Shown here: one piece after another, positions 24,697-37,342 of the stretch
Layout: each line of letters opens with the position of its first letter
Position numbering within the stretch: the stretch's first letter is position 1
Assembly: GCF_023856365.1 (NCBI RefSeq)
Contig: NC_064543.1
Coordinates: forward strand, 9,669,452 to 9,733,451
Reading direction: 5' to 3'
DNA length: 64,000 nucleotides
DNA from: Brienomyrus brachyistius
Taxonomy: Eukaryota; Chordata; Actinopteri; Osteoglossiformes; Mormyridae
Translations under genes and position numbers: made by a program
The notes under the pieces: generated by a model
Seen by the model: the letters and a program-made list of their open reading frames with translations, nothing else
Database searches by the model: none
Told to the model about the DNA's origin: nothing

Positions 24697-25051
24697 AGGG
24701 TGGCATGGTGGTGCAGTGGTTAGCACTGTTGCCTCACACCTCTGGGGCCCGGGTTCGAGTCTCCGCCTGGGTTACACGTGTGTGGAGTTTGCATGTTCTC
24801 CCCATGTCATCGTGGGGTTTCCTCCGGGTACTCCGGTTTCCCCCCACAGTCCAAAAACATTCTGAGGCTAATTGGAGTTACTAAATCGCCCATAGGTGTG
24901 CATATGTGAGTGAATGGTGTGTGAGTGTGCCCTGTGATGGGCTGGCCCCCCCCATCCAGGGTTGTTCCCTGCCTCTTTCCCATTGCTTTCGGGATGGGCT
25001 CCGGACCCCCCGCGACCCAGTAGGATAAGCGGTTTGGAAAATGGATGGATG
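24697..25051 (+). mobile_element. V-SINE-like retroposon, near full length, with target site duplication
   Basis: A tRNA-derived head (GGTGGTGCAGTGGTTAGCAC as A-box region; GGTTCGAGTCT as B box from 24752) is followed by the conserved central domain (GTTTGCATGTTCTCCCC, GGTTTCCTCCGGGTACTCC, CACAGTCCAAAAACATTCTG). A LINE-type tail follows (GGATAAGCGGTTTGG, then GGATGGATG). It is flanked by a perfect 13-base target site duplication AATGTCTCAGTGA at 24684-24696 and 25052-25064. The head, core, tail and clean duplication indicate a fairly recent L1-like retroposition. Confidence 0.88.
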
Positions 25052-25064
25052 AATGTCTCAGTGA

Positions 25065-25844
25065 TGGACCCATTGAAGGGTCTATGATATTACATACTGC
25101 ATCATCCAAGCTACTAAAAATGACCAGATTTAGGCCTCCATGTTCTCTGTGCGCTTGCGAAGGAGGTGACAGGTGAGTCTATATCAGGGGGTCTCGCAAA
25201 ATGAATGCACTTGCTTTTGGTCAGTGTTACAGCTATGTGGTGCTACTGGAGTTAAAGAAGCGGGATTCGTTTGAGCTGAAGCCCTCACTGTCAGCCGTGA
25301 CGCGCCCTCGTTATCCGTGCATCGTTTACAGTCCTGGGGGGAGTCCCGGGGCCAGTGTACCCCCTGTCATTCTGGTTCATTCATCAGGAGCTATATCTTA
25401 ACTTAGTCTTTCCGCAGCTCTGCGAGGCAGCGAATCTGCAGGGCGAACTCGCACCCGTGTCTGGGAGGCAGTCCATATCTCTAGAAGAGGATTATGGATA
25501 AATCATTCAACAGTTATTTATGCCACCCAAGAAAACCATGTATTGAAACGCAGATATATTGTGTTACAGAAAAAAATATTTTGTTGTGCCCCCATAGCCT
25601 AATTTGTTCACTTTTAAACTTTGGCTTGACCCATTAAAAGCTGGTGTTGTCTATCGTTTGCAGGGATTTTTTTCAGTGGTTAATTGTTAAATTTGTTTCA
25701 TTACATATGCATCTAGATTATTGTAATCTGTTATTGTGGTCACACTGGTGATTCTACTGTGGTGTGTGTTTTGAATGGGAACGGCAGACTGCAGACCATG
25801 TGACCAAAGAAAGGTAGTGAATCTCACAGATAGTCAGGCATGGG
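25065..25844. other. Intergenic, no feature seen
   Basis: Nothing recognisable. Confidence 0.5.
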
Positions 25845-26364
25845 AATGACACCAGATATGGACACCACAACGGACATGGGAGTCACACTGGACATGGGAG
25901 TCACACTGGACATGGGAGTGACACCAGAAATGGGAGTCACACTGGACATGGGAGTGACACCAGAAATGGGAGTCACACCGGACATGGGAGTCACACCGGA
26001 CATGGGAGTCACACTGGACATGGGAGTGACACCAGAAATGGGAGTCACACCGGACATGGGAGTCACACTGGACATGGGAGTGACACCAGAAATGGGAGTC
26101 ACACCGGGCATGGGAGTCACACCGGACATGGGAGTGACACCAGAAATGGGAGTCACACCGGACATGGGAGTCACACTGGACATGGGAGTCACACCGGACA
26201 TGGGAGTCACACTGGACATGGGAGTCACACCGGACATGGGAGTCACACCGGACATGGGAGTGACACCAGAAATGGGAGTCACACCGGACATGGGAGTCAC
26301 ACCGGACATGGGAGTCACACTGGACATGGGAGTCACACTGGATATGGGAGTCACACCGGACAGG
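25845..26364. repeat. Minisatellite, 18 bp unit, about 28 copies
   Basis: Unit GACATGGGAGTCACACYG with a common variant GAAATGGGAGTCACACCG after GTGACACCA. GACATGGG at 25873 and 26287 are 414 bases apart, exactly 23 units, so register is kept. Because 18 is a multiple of three, frames of 176-262 codons are open on both strands (for example MGVTPD repeats); these are artefacts. Confidence 0.95.
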
Positions 26365-26402
26365 ATCCAGCTGATAAAATAGCTGACTAAACTGCCTCAG
26401 AA

Positions 26403-26597
26403 ATGGAGGACCAGAGAGGGACCAGAGAGGAACCAGAGAGGAACCAGAGAGGGACCAGAGAGGAACCAGAGAGGAACCAAAGAGGGACCAGAGAGGAACC
26501 AGAGAGGAACCAGAGAGGAACCAGAGAGGGACCAGAGAGGAACCAGAGAGGGACCAGAGAGGGACCAGAGAGGAACCAGAGAGGAACCAGAGAGGGG
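26403..26597. repeat. Minisatellite, 11 bp unit
   Basis: About 17 copies of GGAACCAGAGA with the variant GGGACCAGAGA (one A replaced by G). It lies 38 bases after the 18-bp array. Confidence 0.93.
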
Positions 26598-27521
26598 GGT
26601 CAGGTAGCAGACTGGGGATCATACTGGCTTTTCTGTAATGACTCCTGCCTGAGCCGAGCCGGACCGACTGGATAATCAGTTAGACTAAAGTTATGCAATT
26701 TATAAACAAATTTGAGAGCCTCATTTATTATCCAGTTGTTTGTTTGTTTGCTTGTTTATTTAAAGCAGCAAAGTGGAGATTTGTGCCGTTGCAATTTATG
26801 ATCCTGCTCCGCTGTTATGAGTTAAAATGACTTGTCACATTTTAATCTGACCCTCATCACTGTTTGAATAAAGAATAAGCACAAGCCTTATAAACGCAGA
26901 AGGAATTACCCAACATCACAATTACGGTTATTTAAAGAATAATCCTGTTCCGTGGTTTGGGCTTCTTTGTGACTGCATAGTGAATTCAGGAACCCCAACA
27001 AACGGTTGTGTAGGAACTTTGCCTCATGACAAAAAAAGAAAAAAAACAATTGAAATAGGTTTGAGGAAAACTGTCGCGCTGCCTATCAGTGACGCGCTCC
27101 CCAGGGCAGCACGTCAGTCAGCTTACGCAACGCGGACAGTCACTGAAAGGGGGTTATTGAGCAGAGAAGTGGTACATGGTGACGATGAAACAGCTTTTCC
27201 TCTCTATAAAAATTGGTTTTGATTATTATTTTTTTTTTTAAATAAGAGCATCATTTACATTGTGAGCCTGTCACACTTATTAAAGATCTGTCTGCACTGG
27301 GCTGCATGGGGCGACAGGGACGAGCAGCAGAGACAAGACTGAAAGGAAGGAGAGCACAGCTCCCCCCCCCCCCCCCCAAGGGGATCGGATGTTCCCAGCA
27401 GTTATAAGCAAGCAGAGCTCATGGCTGGCAGACCGTCTGGCTCCATGGAGGCCTTGGTCCAGACCTCGAGCCAGACGCTGTGTCACGAGCTTTGCTTTCG
27501 CTGGGATCAGCTAAACAACAG
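26598..27521. other. Intergenic, no feature seen
   Basis: AT-rich, with a 16-C run at 27362-27377. No gene recognised. Confidence 0.5.
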
Positions 27522-27564
<43 letters not shown>

Positions 27565-27582
27565 CACACACACACACACACA
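27522..27582. repeat. CA microsatellite
   Basis: Nearly pure CA run with single CG interruptions. Confidence 0.95.
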
Positions 27583-30500
27583 GATGTGGGCACTGCTGGA
27601 GAGACGCCCCTCGTATAAGTGGAGCCTGCAGAGGCACCTTCTGTTGTCACCTCAGCATCCCCCACATCACCTTCAGGTTCCTACAAAAACGTGGCACTTT
27701 GTTTCGATCCCTTACAGCTTAAAGGCGCTGTACCGCTTCAACGTTAGCAAACACCTCTTAGGGAAGGTCTTACCCACCAAAAGCCATCCGGCCATCACTT
27801 CGACAAAACCGTTCACTGGCTGCATCTTTCCCTTTAAATAACCGTAAGGGTGAGCAGCCGCTGCCCTCCGTCGCATGCCCTGCAGCAGCGTGTCCCACTT
27901 ACCGCCGACTGTTTCTCTGCTGTTGCACGACCCCCTGACAGTCTCCGCGGCGAGTCGCTGGAGTTCCAGCAAATTTCTAGTGCATCAGATCATTTATGTT
28001 CCCCTTGGTGAGGTGCTCTTAAAGTTCCTGTGCTATGAAGTAAAGTACCATCAAACTGAAAAAATGCAGCTCAACTAACTGGGGTCTGGGGGCGGGGCTT
28101 CGCATGCGATGCACTCTAACTACTTGCTCCCCTGATGTCTTGATTTCTTCATTCTTTTCATCCGTTTCTCAGTCCTACTGCATGCCAAGTCTCCTTAAAC
28201 TGAATGACATATCAGAGGCTAAAGCAGCGACTTGTTGCTTTGATTCGCCGAAGACTGAATCTGCTCAGAGCGGATCCGATCGGCGCTCATGTGTCCATCG
28301 ATGGCTGCTTGTGAGGCAGATCCTCCGGCCCGTTCTTGGCAGAGCTTCCCCATGTCCAGGTTCCCTGGAACCGTCTTCACTCCAGAGTCTGCAGAATGAT
28401 CAATCTAATTGATTCAAAACCCTCAAACGGGTCAGTGGTCTCCAGAACGATGAGATATGTACAATATATCAGAGATACTAAAACACAAGGCGCTACCATA
28501 TTTCACAGAGCATTTTTCACTGCATGCTGCAGAATATCTAGAGGACTGTGATCAGTTGGTAATATAGGGGGGCAGATCTGTATGAGTGGCAAGCGCAGTG
28601 AGTGTTTGTGCGGAGGAGGTGCTGTGCGGTTGGGCCTCCCTGAGACCCCCCCCCCCCCCCCCCCCCCCCGCTGCACTCTGTATCTTGTCTACTTTGACGG
28701 ATGTTAAGCGAGGCCGACTCTCAGGAGAGAACTGTAACATTTCTGAATGAGTGATTCCCCCCCCGACTCTGTTTGGTGGACAGCCGGGGCTGTTTCTCAT
28801 TTCACAGTCCCCCCACAACAATCCTCCCACCCCTCCGTACATGCCCTGACTTCCCAGTATGGACTCCCCCCGCCGCATTCCCTGACACACCACAACAGGT
28901 GTTTACACTTCCCCATGTGTCCGCTCAGGTCTCACCATGATTTATGGAGGATGAAAGGGGATTATGCCCGAAGGGATAACATCGAGCCTGCAGGACCGCT
29001 TGGGTGCAACTTAATTGTCACGGTTCATCCTTTCTGACTCCACCATGAGGCAGCCGCCTACACGCAAACGTCACGCTTGACGTGCCGTCGTTCGTGTTGC
29101 AGACCTCTGCATTTTGCAAAGGCGTATGCTACGTCCCTCTGTGCCGGGTTCTGTGGAGGATACGCACAGGATGGGGAACCGACGCACGTCACTTGACATG
29201 CCTGTAGGAGGCGCTATGGTGCCACTTTAGGTCCAGCATGGGGACAGATGATCCAGCTCAGGCCTGGACTTGTGTGGGAGTCTCACCCATGTTTAGTTCC
29301 TAACTGACCCCACTAGGCTGTACCCCTGACTTCCATCTTGATGACCCAAAGACTACCTCGTCCTGCCTCGATGAATTAGCTCTGATGTAATTTGTGTGAC
29401 TGTGCTCTGTAAGTGCCGCTAATTGGTACCTAGAAGCACTGGCTAACATTTAGCTATTTTTATTGGGTAGGTTGGGTTTGTGCTGCTTAAGGGTCCTTTA
29501 GCATGTTAGCTCAGCTCTGGCCAAAGTAAGATCAGGGCGTAAAGAAGCCAGCTGAAAAAGGCCCAGGCAGAAATAAGCGGCCAACGCTGTGGAATATCGC
29601 CTCTCCCTCCTCTGCTGACCCCTCTCTCCCGTCTGCTCCCCTCCGGAGGAGAGGTGCTTCAGGTCTGCTGCTGCAGACCAAAGGGCTTCAATCAGAAACA
29701 GATGTGCGTCCGGCCGTGGGCGGGGCATGGAGCTGAGGACCCGCCGCCGTTACTGAGAACCTCGCTCGCTCAGCCTAAGGCCTGCCTCAGCCAGCGAGAA
29801 GGAGCTGCAAATAAACAGCCTTAGTGCTGCTACTGCAACATGAGAAATGATTGCTTTTGTAGCACGAGCCTCTTTAGTAACCTTCATTTTGTGTTTTTTC
29901 TTTTAATTAAACCTCACATTCCGATACCTGCAGTTTCTTCTCTGAACTTATCACCATATGAAAGGCTTGTTACCACGGATCATCTTACATGGTCTAGGAG
30001 GGTAGGCATGAACCAGTTTCTGCATGCATGGTGAAGCACCACACTCATCTGTCTCCTCCTTTCCTACCCTTTGACATCCATCCTTCCATCTCAAATGCCA
30101 GGTGAACATGGCAGAGACGCTGGACCGCAAAGAGAGCTACCATAACGGATGGACAATTTGATAACTTTCAGTCTTTATACAACAATGCAGAAACCATAGC
30201 TTCGAAAGGACTTGGCTTTTTTTGGGTAATCCTTTCAGTAAGTCCCTTAAGGACTTCTAGCAGTCATCAGTGCTCAAATTTTAATCGACAGGATGGGTGG
30301 ACACTATATTTTTTATATGGAAAAACTTCTCTACCTGTTACTAGGAATACTGCTTTTTCTGGGCCATCAATATTTTAAATTTCCCCACAGAAGCATTTAA
30401 GAATAATATGCCAGGGAAAAATTCGGGTGCATGCAGGACCGAGAAATTAAAGCGCAGAGAAACGTACAAATAGCGCCAAACTAAGACCAAAGACAGTACA

Positions 30501-31354
30501 GTTTATTTAAATGTAATTTACCTCGCAACTACATTGAAACGTCTAGCTCTGGCACAGATTAAGATGCTAATATACTTATCACATGTTGGTGGTACGTTTA
30601 AAATGTTTACCAGTAGAACCAGAAACTTTTTCAGTTGTGAAGATAAATTTTAATAGCGGGATCGCAGTTAAAAAATGTTGATCCATGCTGCCCCCTTATG
30701 GTAATACCCGGAACTGTCTTTCAGTTAACAAAGAACTGACCACAAAACGTTGTTTCGGGAGGATATTACCGGTTTTGAGTCCTTTCCAGCAGTACAGAAA
30801 CTTTTTAGCAATGTTATGTTGTGAACATGAACTGTTATCAAAAGCTACATGTAAAACTAGTGTAAAGGCATGTATTTAACACACATATTGCGGGACTACT
30901 CATCACAACACAACTGACTCCCAAATAAAATAATCACCAGTTTAATAAAAGCTTATTTACTTTCATAGTTTATTTTGAACATTTAAGGTAGCGGATTTCT
31001 GGCATAACCAGACAAACATCAGCCCATTCCCAAGCGTGCCAGATAATCTTGAAGGGCGAACAGCCTGCGGTGAGAGGACGCCTCCCAGCGGTAGGGACCA
31101 CGAACTCTCCTTCCCTCCATCCCAGGCATCGTGTCCGGTCCTGGGAAGTGCCTCATTAGTGGCTCCCAGCCGCCTCTCCAGCCCTGGAGACTGTGACAGA
31201 AGGGGAGCAGTTTGCTAGGAACAATGCGAGAACATGGTCCAGGTCAGGGATCGTGCGGAGGGGGGGGCTTCACTGGGTCAGTTCCTCTGTCTGTCAGATC
31301 TGGCTTCTCGCCAAAGTGCCAGTCAAGTGAAAGAAAAACGTAGACGGGGCCCGT
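27583..31354. other. Intergenic, no feature seen
   Basis: No gene or array recognised in 3.8 kb apart from a 24-C run at 28646-28669. Open frames are short (at most 113 codons) and without known motifs. Confidence 0.5.
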
Positions 31355-31880
31355 GCTGGTGAATGACCACGCCGCCGGTCCGGTCCGGTCCGCATCCGGT
31401 TTGCCCTGCCTGGTTCCGCGAAGCAGCCGATCAGCTTCGGTCGGAGCAGCTAAAAGTTTCCAGTTCGCGTCCAACATGGTCCCGCCATTGTCGACAAAGT
31501 CTAGGAAACTCGGATACCCCGACCGGCCTTGTGTTCGGGTTCTCCATGGCAGCTATTCTGTGGTACCACTTAAAATTAAATGGAGGGTGTTTAGTTTCGG
31601 GTGCCCTGCGGTATCACTACCTGCCGGGCTACTTTACATCCCTACAGCTGGATGATTTACTGGAGCGACTGAGGTTAATTACACTGCCGATGCGTATCAC
31701 AGAGGGTCCCTGCGGGCAGCGCAGCGGGACCCCCAGGTTGCGAGCCTGGGCCCCGATCGGCGGAGCGCGGCCACGCAGGTATCTCCCTGGGCGGGGCGGG
31801 GCGGGGAGGGGGCGCGTCTGAGCGCCCTGCTCGCCCGGGTCGCCAGCCTGTCAGCCGCATCGCCGGCCTGCCGTCTCCGC
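31355..31880. promoter_or_regulatory. CpG-rich patch with GC-box cluster
   Basis: CpG-dense stretch in AT-richer surroundings, including three overlapping GC boxes (GGGCGGGGCGGGGCGGGG at about 31789-31806) followed by GGGGGCGCG. This is what an unmethylated promoter or enhancer would look like, but no TATA box, exon or start codon context can be tied to it. It lies about 15 kb upstream of smad3. Confidence 0.4.
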
Positions 31881-33850
31881 CCCTTCATTTAAATGCTCCC
31901 ATGACGATTTTGCGCGTTAAGGCTGGGAATCGCAGTTCGGGTCAGCAGGGAAAATCAATAGCATTTATACGGAGAAATGTCATAAAGGCTGTACTAATGA
32001 GCCCAGTGCTTTAAAAAGCCGAGGAAATGCTTTACATATGGCTTTTCATAGCAGTGCCTGTACAGGAATGTTACGCATTCACTATAATATATCTCTGTCG
32101 TTGCCTCCATTCATTTTTGCTTTCTCGTTTTACATTACGTCTTTTACCGTTATATCGTACTTCTAAGATCTGTCACTTCTTTCCGAAGTAGCACGTCGGG
32201 TAACTGGGCCCCAAAAGCTTTTCCCGTGGATCACAAACCCACAGCCTTCAAGAAGAAGTCCGCACCGTCACCCTTATAACGCAGATGTCACCGTAAGAGC
32301 ATCCGTAACAGGCAATGACACTGACGAGGTCTCCTAACAACTATCATCATGCCATAGACACATCTATCAAAATAACAGCACAATGGAAACCAATACCCAC
32401 CCAATCTTTAATATTAATACGACTAAACAAAGTGTGTTCTGTGTCATTGATCAGAGGGAGGCAGTCGAATCCGGTGGCAAAGGTAAAGTAGACTAGTGAT
32501 ATGTAGGTATGTATGATAGGTATGTGTTTAAAGTATCCAGGCATGCTAGTTAACCCGTCCTACTGAGAGCTGGTATTGTCCATCTCTTAGGTCTTGCATA
32601 GGAGTACGCTGCCATGGCAACATGCACACAGCTGCTACAGGCTTGCTCTCGATGTTCTTACATTATTTCAGCAGCACCCAGTCATCCACCCTCTGACCAG
32701 TTATCCAGTGCGGGGCTGCAGGGACCCCGTAACACGAGGCACAAGGCAGGGGACAGCGGGCACTGGCTGCCGGTCCAGTCATGGCACACACCCACACTCC
32801 GCGGGAAATTTAGAGCATTACACTTGTAAATATGTAGGAAAATGTGCAAATTAGCAGACAGCATGAATATCCAGGTAATGAAGAAAAATGCTGATGCTTG
32901 TAGGTGTTGAGTTTTGCCATTGTGATGGTTTCTGTGTCGAACCTCAGGCCAGCAGACAGAGAGCGTCTACATCAGCAGCCTATCGCTTCCTGCTGCCTTT
33001 GACTGGCTTGTTCTGTCACATCTTTGAGTCACACCTTTCAAAGTCAAACTAAATCGAATTCTTGAGCAGTGCTAATTATGCTGCAGTTTATGGAATACAG
33101 TGTCAAGCTTGCCATTGTGTTGCAGTTACAGTGTGACGTTGGGTCTCCTCAGTGTTCTAGTATCTGGGTCAGTCAAGCTATTTATGCAAAACAGAGCAAA
33201 GGATTCAAGACCCATCAGCACCGGGTGTGGAGACCGTGGTCGGCGCATTAATGAAATAACCCTCACCTCTCATGGACAGGATGTATAATCATGCAGTCTG
33301 GGCAGGTTTATATAACTTGACGTTTTGGGGGTGACTCCTTCATAGAAAACGGAGGCCTAGTTACAGAGGACGTCCGTTAACGGTCTTTGAAGTGCCTCTT
33401 CCCGTAGCTTTGCTTGCTTTCCTTGCATCATATGCAAATGACGCGTCCAGGAAGTTGAAGTTTCCGCAGTCGTTTAGTTATTCATAAGTCGTCATGCATT
33501 ATGCATGTGCCACAATGTTATTAGGAAGTCAGTGGTGTGGAGAGCTTCCTTTAATATTAACAGGGGTGAACAAAAAGCAACTTTGATACATGTTAGGCCT
33601 GGTCTTTGTAAAGGTAAATACTACACATTTAGCCAGAAAGAAAGATATTTCTGTACAAAAGCACCATGCAAATGTTCGTTTTAATGCTTAGTATTAAATC
33701 TATATTATAAAATATGTTATTGGCATCTGAGGTGGATTTATTGCCAGTGAATATGGAAACCAAGGGTTTTTGTAAGATGAATGTATGTTCGTAGGCTGTT
33801 TCTCATAATCCAAGAACCTTGGGCATGTGAACTGCTGAGAGATTGTGAGA
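31881..33850. other. Intergenic, AT-rich; contains one SINE relic
   Basis: No gene recognised. A minus-strand SINE/LINE tail relic (32685-32825) is listed separately. Confidence 0.5.
32685..32825 (-). mobile_element. V-SINE/LINE 3' tail relic
   Basis: Reads in mutated form as the reverse of the SINE tail region: CCAGTTATCCAGTGCGGGGC, CACAAGGCAGGGGACAG, CACACACCCACACTC and GGGAAATTTAGAGC match the order seen on the opposite strand at 24.85-25.03 kb. Confidence 0.5.
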
Positions 33851-34511
33851 TTGTGTCCAGAGAGGGCCAGTGCGTATGAGCAGGGGAGGGCTGTCTAATC
33901 CAGGGAGGGCCAGTGCGTATGAGCAGGGGTGGGCAGTCTAATCCAGGGAGGGCCAGTGCGTATGAGCAGGGGAGGGCTGTCTAATCCAGAGAGGGCCAGT
34001 GCGTATGAGCAGGGGTGGGCAGTCTAATCCAGAGAGGGCCAGTGCGTATGAGCAGGGGTGGGCAGTCTAATCCAGAGAGGGCCAGTGCGTATGAGCAGGG
34101 GTGGGCAGTCTAATCCAGAGAGGGCCAGTGCGTATGAGCAGGGGTGGGCAGTCTAATCCAGGGAGGGCCAGTGCGTATGAGAAGGGGTGGGCAGTCTAAT
34201 CCAGAGAGGGCCAGTGCGTATGAGCAGGGGTGGGCAGTCTAATCCAGAGAGGGCCAGTGCGTATGAGCAGGGGTGGGCAGTCTAATCCAGAGAGGGCCAG
34301 TGCGTATGAGCAGGGGTGGGCAGTCTAATCCAGAGAGGGCCAGTGCGTATGAGCAGGGGTGGGCAGTCTAATCCAGGGAGGGCCAGTGCGTATGAGCAGG
34401 GGTAGGCAGTCTAATCCAGAGAGGGCCAGTGCGTATGAGCAGGGGTGGGCAGTCTAATCCAGGGAGGGCCAGTGCATATGAGCAGGGGAGGGCAGTCTAA
34501 TACAGAGAGGC
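33851..34511. repeat. Minisatellite, 43 bp unit, 15 copies
   Basis: GGGCCAGTGCGTATGAGCAG then GGGTGGGCAGTCTAATCCAG plus a three-base joint. CAGTGCGTAT at 33868 and its last copy (CAGTGCATAT) at 34470 are 602 bases apart, exactly 14 x 43, so there is no net indel in the array. Copies differ at a few positions only (AGAGAGGG/AGGGAGGG, GGTGGGC/GGAGGGC). Confidence 0.96.
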
Positions 34512-34639
34512 AGATTTTCACTGCAGCTCCCTAATTAATTTACTAATTAGAGGACTGATTGGTGGAAAAGTCCTCACACCTGGGTTTGAACAGCTGTGAA
34601 GAAGGGTTGAAGGGTTGAAGACTGCACACCCCTGACTGA

Positions 34640-34735
34640 CCCTTTGCGGGAAAGACTCAGGCAGAGACTCGAACCCGGGTCCCAGAGGTGTGAGGCAACA
34701 GTGCTCACCACTGCACCACCATGTCGCCCCTAGTG
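34640..34735 (-). mobile_element. V-SINE tRNA-like head, truncated
   Basis: On the minus strand the head reads GGGGCGACATGGTGGTGCAG, then GTGAGCACTGTTGCCTCACA and GGGTTCGAGTCTC (B box). The V-SINE core and tail are missing. This is the same family as the element at 24.7 kb. Confidence 0.75.
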
Positions 34736-37285
34736 GAGAAACAGCAGAGCAAAATAGCATGTAAAACCATGTAAACATTTTGTCATTTGTGCTCTGTTAG
34801 AAGGGGCACTGTGGCACCCAGAACATGGCCTGGTTTAGGCCCGGTTCAGCCTGGCCCACCTTAAATGGATATGAGGTTATTGAGATAGTCAGATGGACAG
34901 TTATTTAATACATGAATACAGTTATTTTAGTATACTGAAGTATTTTGAAATGATAAATAAATTTGCTTTTATTAAAAATGAGTCTGTTGAAGGTTCGCAG
35001 CCTTGAAAATGGTATGAGGGCAGATTCTTACTGGTAATTGGCTTCCCCATTATCCACCAACAAACCACATTTCCTGTGTCTGAGCGACGCATTTTGCAAA
35101 GTTTAAATTCATCCATATCAAGGGCTACCTTTAAAAATCCAACCCAGCGCATCTTAACCCCCCCTTCCCCCACCTCTACGCTCACAAACAGCGGATCCCG
35201 TGCCTCGGCTTGCTAGTGCACGCTCGCACACCCGGGACACACTGCGACAGCTGCTCTGACCTTGCCTGCTCCTCAGCTCTGCACATCGTTCCATCCCCGA
35301 GGGCATCTTTGGAGAGGGGTAAGTTATGCTATTTGCCCCCCGTGGAGCCGGCCTGGAGCGGGCGGAGAGAAAAATGAGGCAGGGTGATTTAGCCAAAGAG
35401 AACAGCCCAGAGCAGGTGATTCTTATTCCCAAACATCCTCTACCATCATTAGCATATTTATGGAGGTAGACTGTGTTTGTTTACATTTCACTACCCCTGG
35501 CATCACCTTTTAATGACACAGATTACTTATTTAGATCAGAGCCTCAGAGGGCCAAAAACTCACTTTGAAAGTCCCCTGCTTCGTACGGCAAATGTTTCCA
35601 CACACTGTTGTGTGCACATACTGGGCAGCAGGGCGTAGCAGCACAATGAAGGCACCAGAGTCTTAAGGGATGCATATGTAACCACTCCCACAATGCACCT
35701 GTGAAGAAGCAAGGCTTTTTGAATGATGTCACCTGCTGTTGGTTTGCAGTTCAGTCACAATCTGAAATGTAAACAAATAAAAACTGTACTTAGGAAAGTA
35801 TTGACCACTCAGTTATTGTAAATTCAGTTAAATGCTTTTATTATAATTAGTATCCTAGGTCAGCCTTCCCAGTAGAAATTTTCATGTCTTCTGAGGCCTG
35901 CAAAACCCCTCTGGTTCTCTCAACCAAAAGAAGATGTTTATTCTCCACTTGGCGGCAAAATGGAGGATAAGTCCATAGATATAACGAGGTTCTTATCCTA
36001 GTCAAAAAGGAATGTCTTTGAATCAATCTTTAAACACAAATTACTCAATTTCAGAGGTCCTCACTGTGTAGTACGAAAGGAATTAAAATAGATTCAAGAG
36101 CATTTCCAGAGCTAATGATAAAATAACAGTAAGTATGTATCTCACGACAGCAAAAGCTATTGAAATTCATAATGTTTATTATGCCATAAAATAATAACTG
36201 GCTTTTACCGAGAAAATAAGTACTCGATTTAATTATATGGCTAAGATCATCAGTTATGGAGCAATCTAAAGCAAATGGGACCGACATTTTGCGAATTAAT
36301 TCCGTTTGTGGTTCGTTGATATTTCATCATTGACTTTTAATACACTTTTTTTCCATTTTATTTGTTTTGTGTTTTTTTAAATGACATAATGATGATTTTC
36401 ATAAGGAATCCGTATTCAGATTTTACGTATCATTCTCCAGTCCAGAAACATTATTATTATTACTATTATTATTGTTGATAATAATGTGTCTTTCTAGTAT
36501 TATTATTAATAATAATAAAGAATCGTGATTTGCAGATGGACTTTGTTCTTGTGATTTAATGTTTTGTCATACGTTTAATTTTTGAAAACTTTGAAGCAAC
36601 CCGTAGCAATCTAAGCATCGTCATTTTTAGTTTATTAATCTAATTACTAATGACGGTGGTATAATGTGTTTGCTATTTAACCCTCAAGTAGCTCTCTAAT
36701 ATAGAGGAATATAGTATGTCACGAATAAAATATTAATTACTTTAGATTGTTTGGTACATTTTTCAGTAAGGTTGATGATTAGCAATGCAAAGCGAATTGC
36801 GAAGGAGATTTGTCACATGATCTGGCGGTAAAGAGAAGCGGAGCCGCAGCGCCGTCATCCCGTCAGAGATCCGCCCAGCCTGCAGCTACCGAAACAGAGC
36901 CTTTTTAATGTTGAATACTGTTTAATTTATCCATACATGGCAATTTGCCACGTATCGCTTTAGGGGCCTGGTTTCTGAAAAGAGAAAATGGTCCCCAACT
37001 GAATAGGGTAAAAATACATTACTGGATGCAATCTGAACTATTCATTGCATCGCCTGCAATTCGTATGCTGCATTAACGTGGGCAATTTCATGCATATGAA
37101 TATGGATCGTGCTGAATCTAATTTCATCATGATTAGTTCGTATGGTGGGCTGGGAAATGTAATGTCTGGGTGTGATCTGAGTCTTGGTGCGTATTTACAT
37201 TACAGGTCTGTGCATTGGGTCTGGGGAGAGGAGGAGGACGGGAGGCCGTGCGTGTCACCGTTTAGCCTGCACAGTCCCCCCGGTC

Positions 37286-37286
<1 letters not shown>
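34736..37286. other. Intergenic, AT-rich
   Basis: No gene recognised. ATT/AAT trinucleotide runs lie around 36450-36520. A short GC-richer patch at 36830-36900 is flanked by AT-rich sequence. Confidence 0.5.
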
Positions 37287-37341
<55 letters not shown>

Positions 37342-37342
37342 C
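37287..37342. repeat. Compound CT/CA microsatellite
   Basis: A CT run (about 14 units) joins directly to a CA run (about 12 units). Confidence 0.95.

Noticed and set aside
24697..24770. Genuine tRNA gene (also 22780-22850 and 34640-34735)
   Set aside because: A- and B-box-like sequences belong to SINE heads; no cloverleaf with acceptor stem, and SINE core sequence follows at 24.7 kb.
25834..26675. Open frames MGVTPD-type, LVPLWSLSG-type and RNQRGTREEPE-type
   Set aside because: They translate the 18-bp and 11-bp minisatellites.
31363..31821. 152-codon plus-strand frame in the CpG patch
   Set aside because: High GC removes stop codons; composition and content show no protein family.
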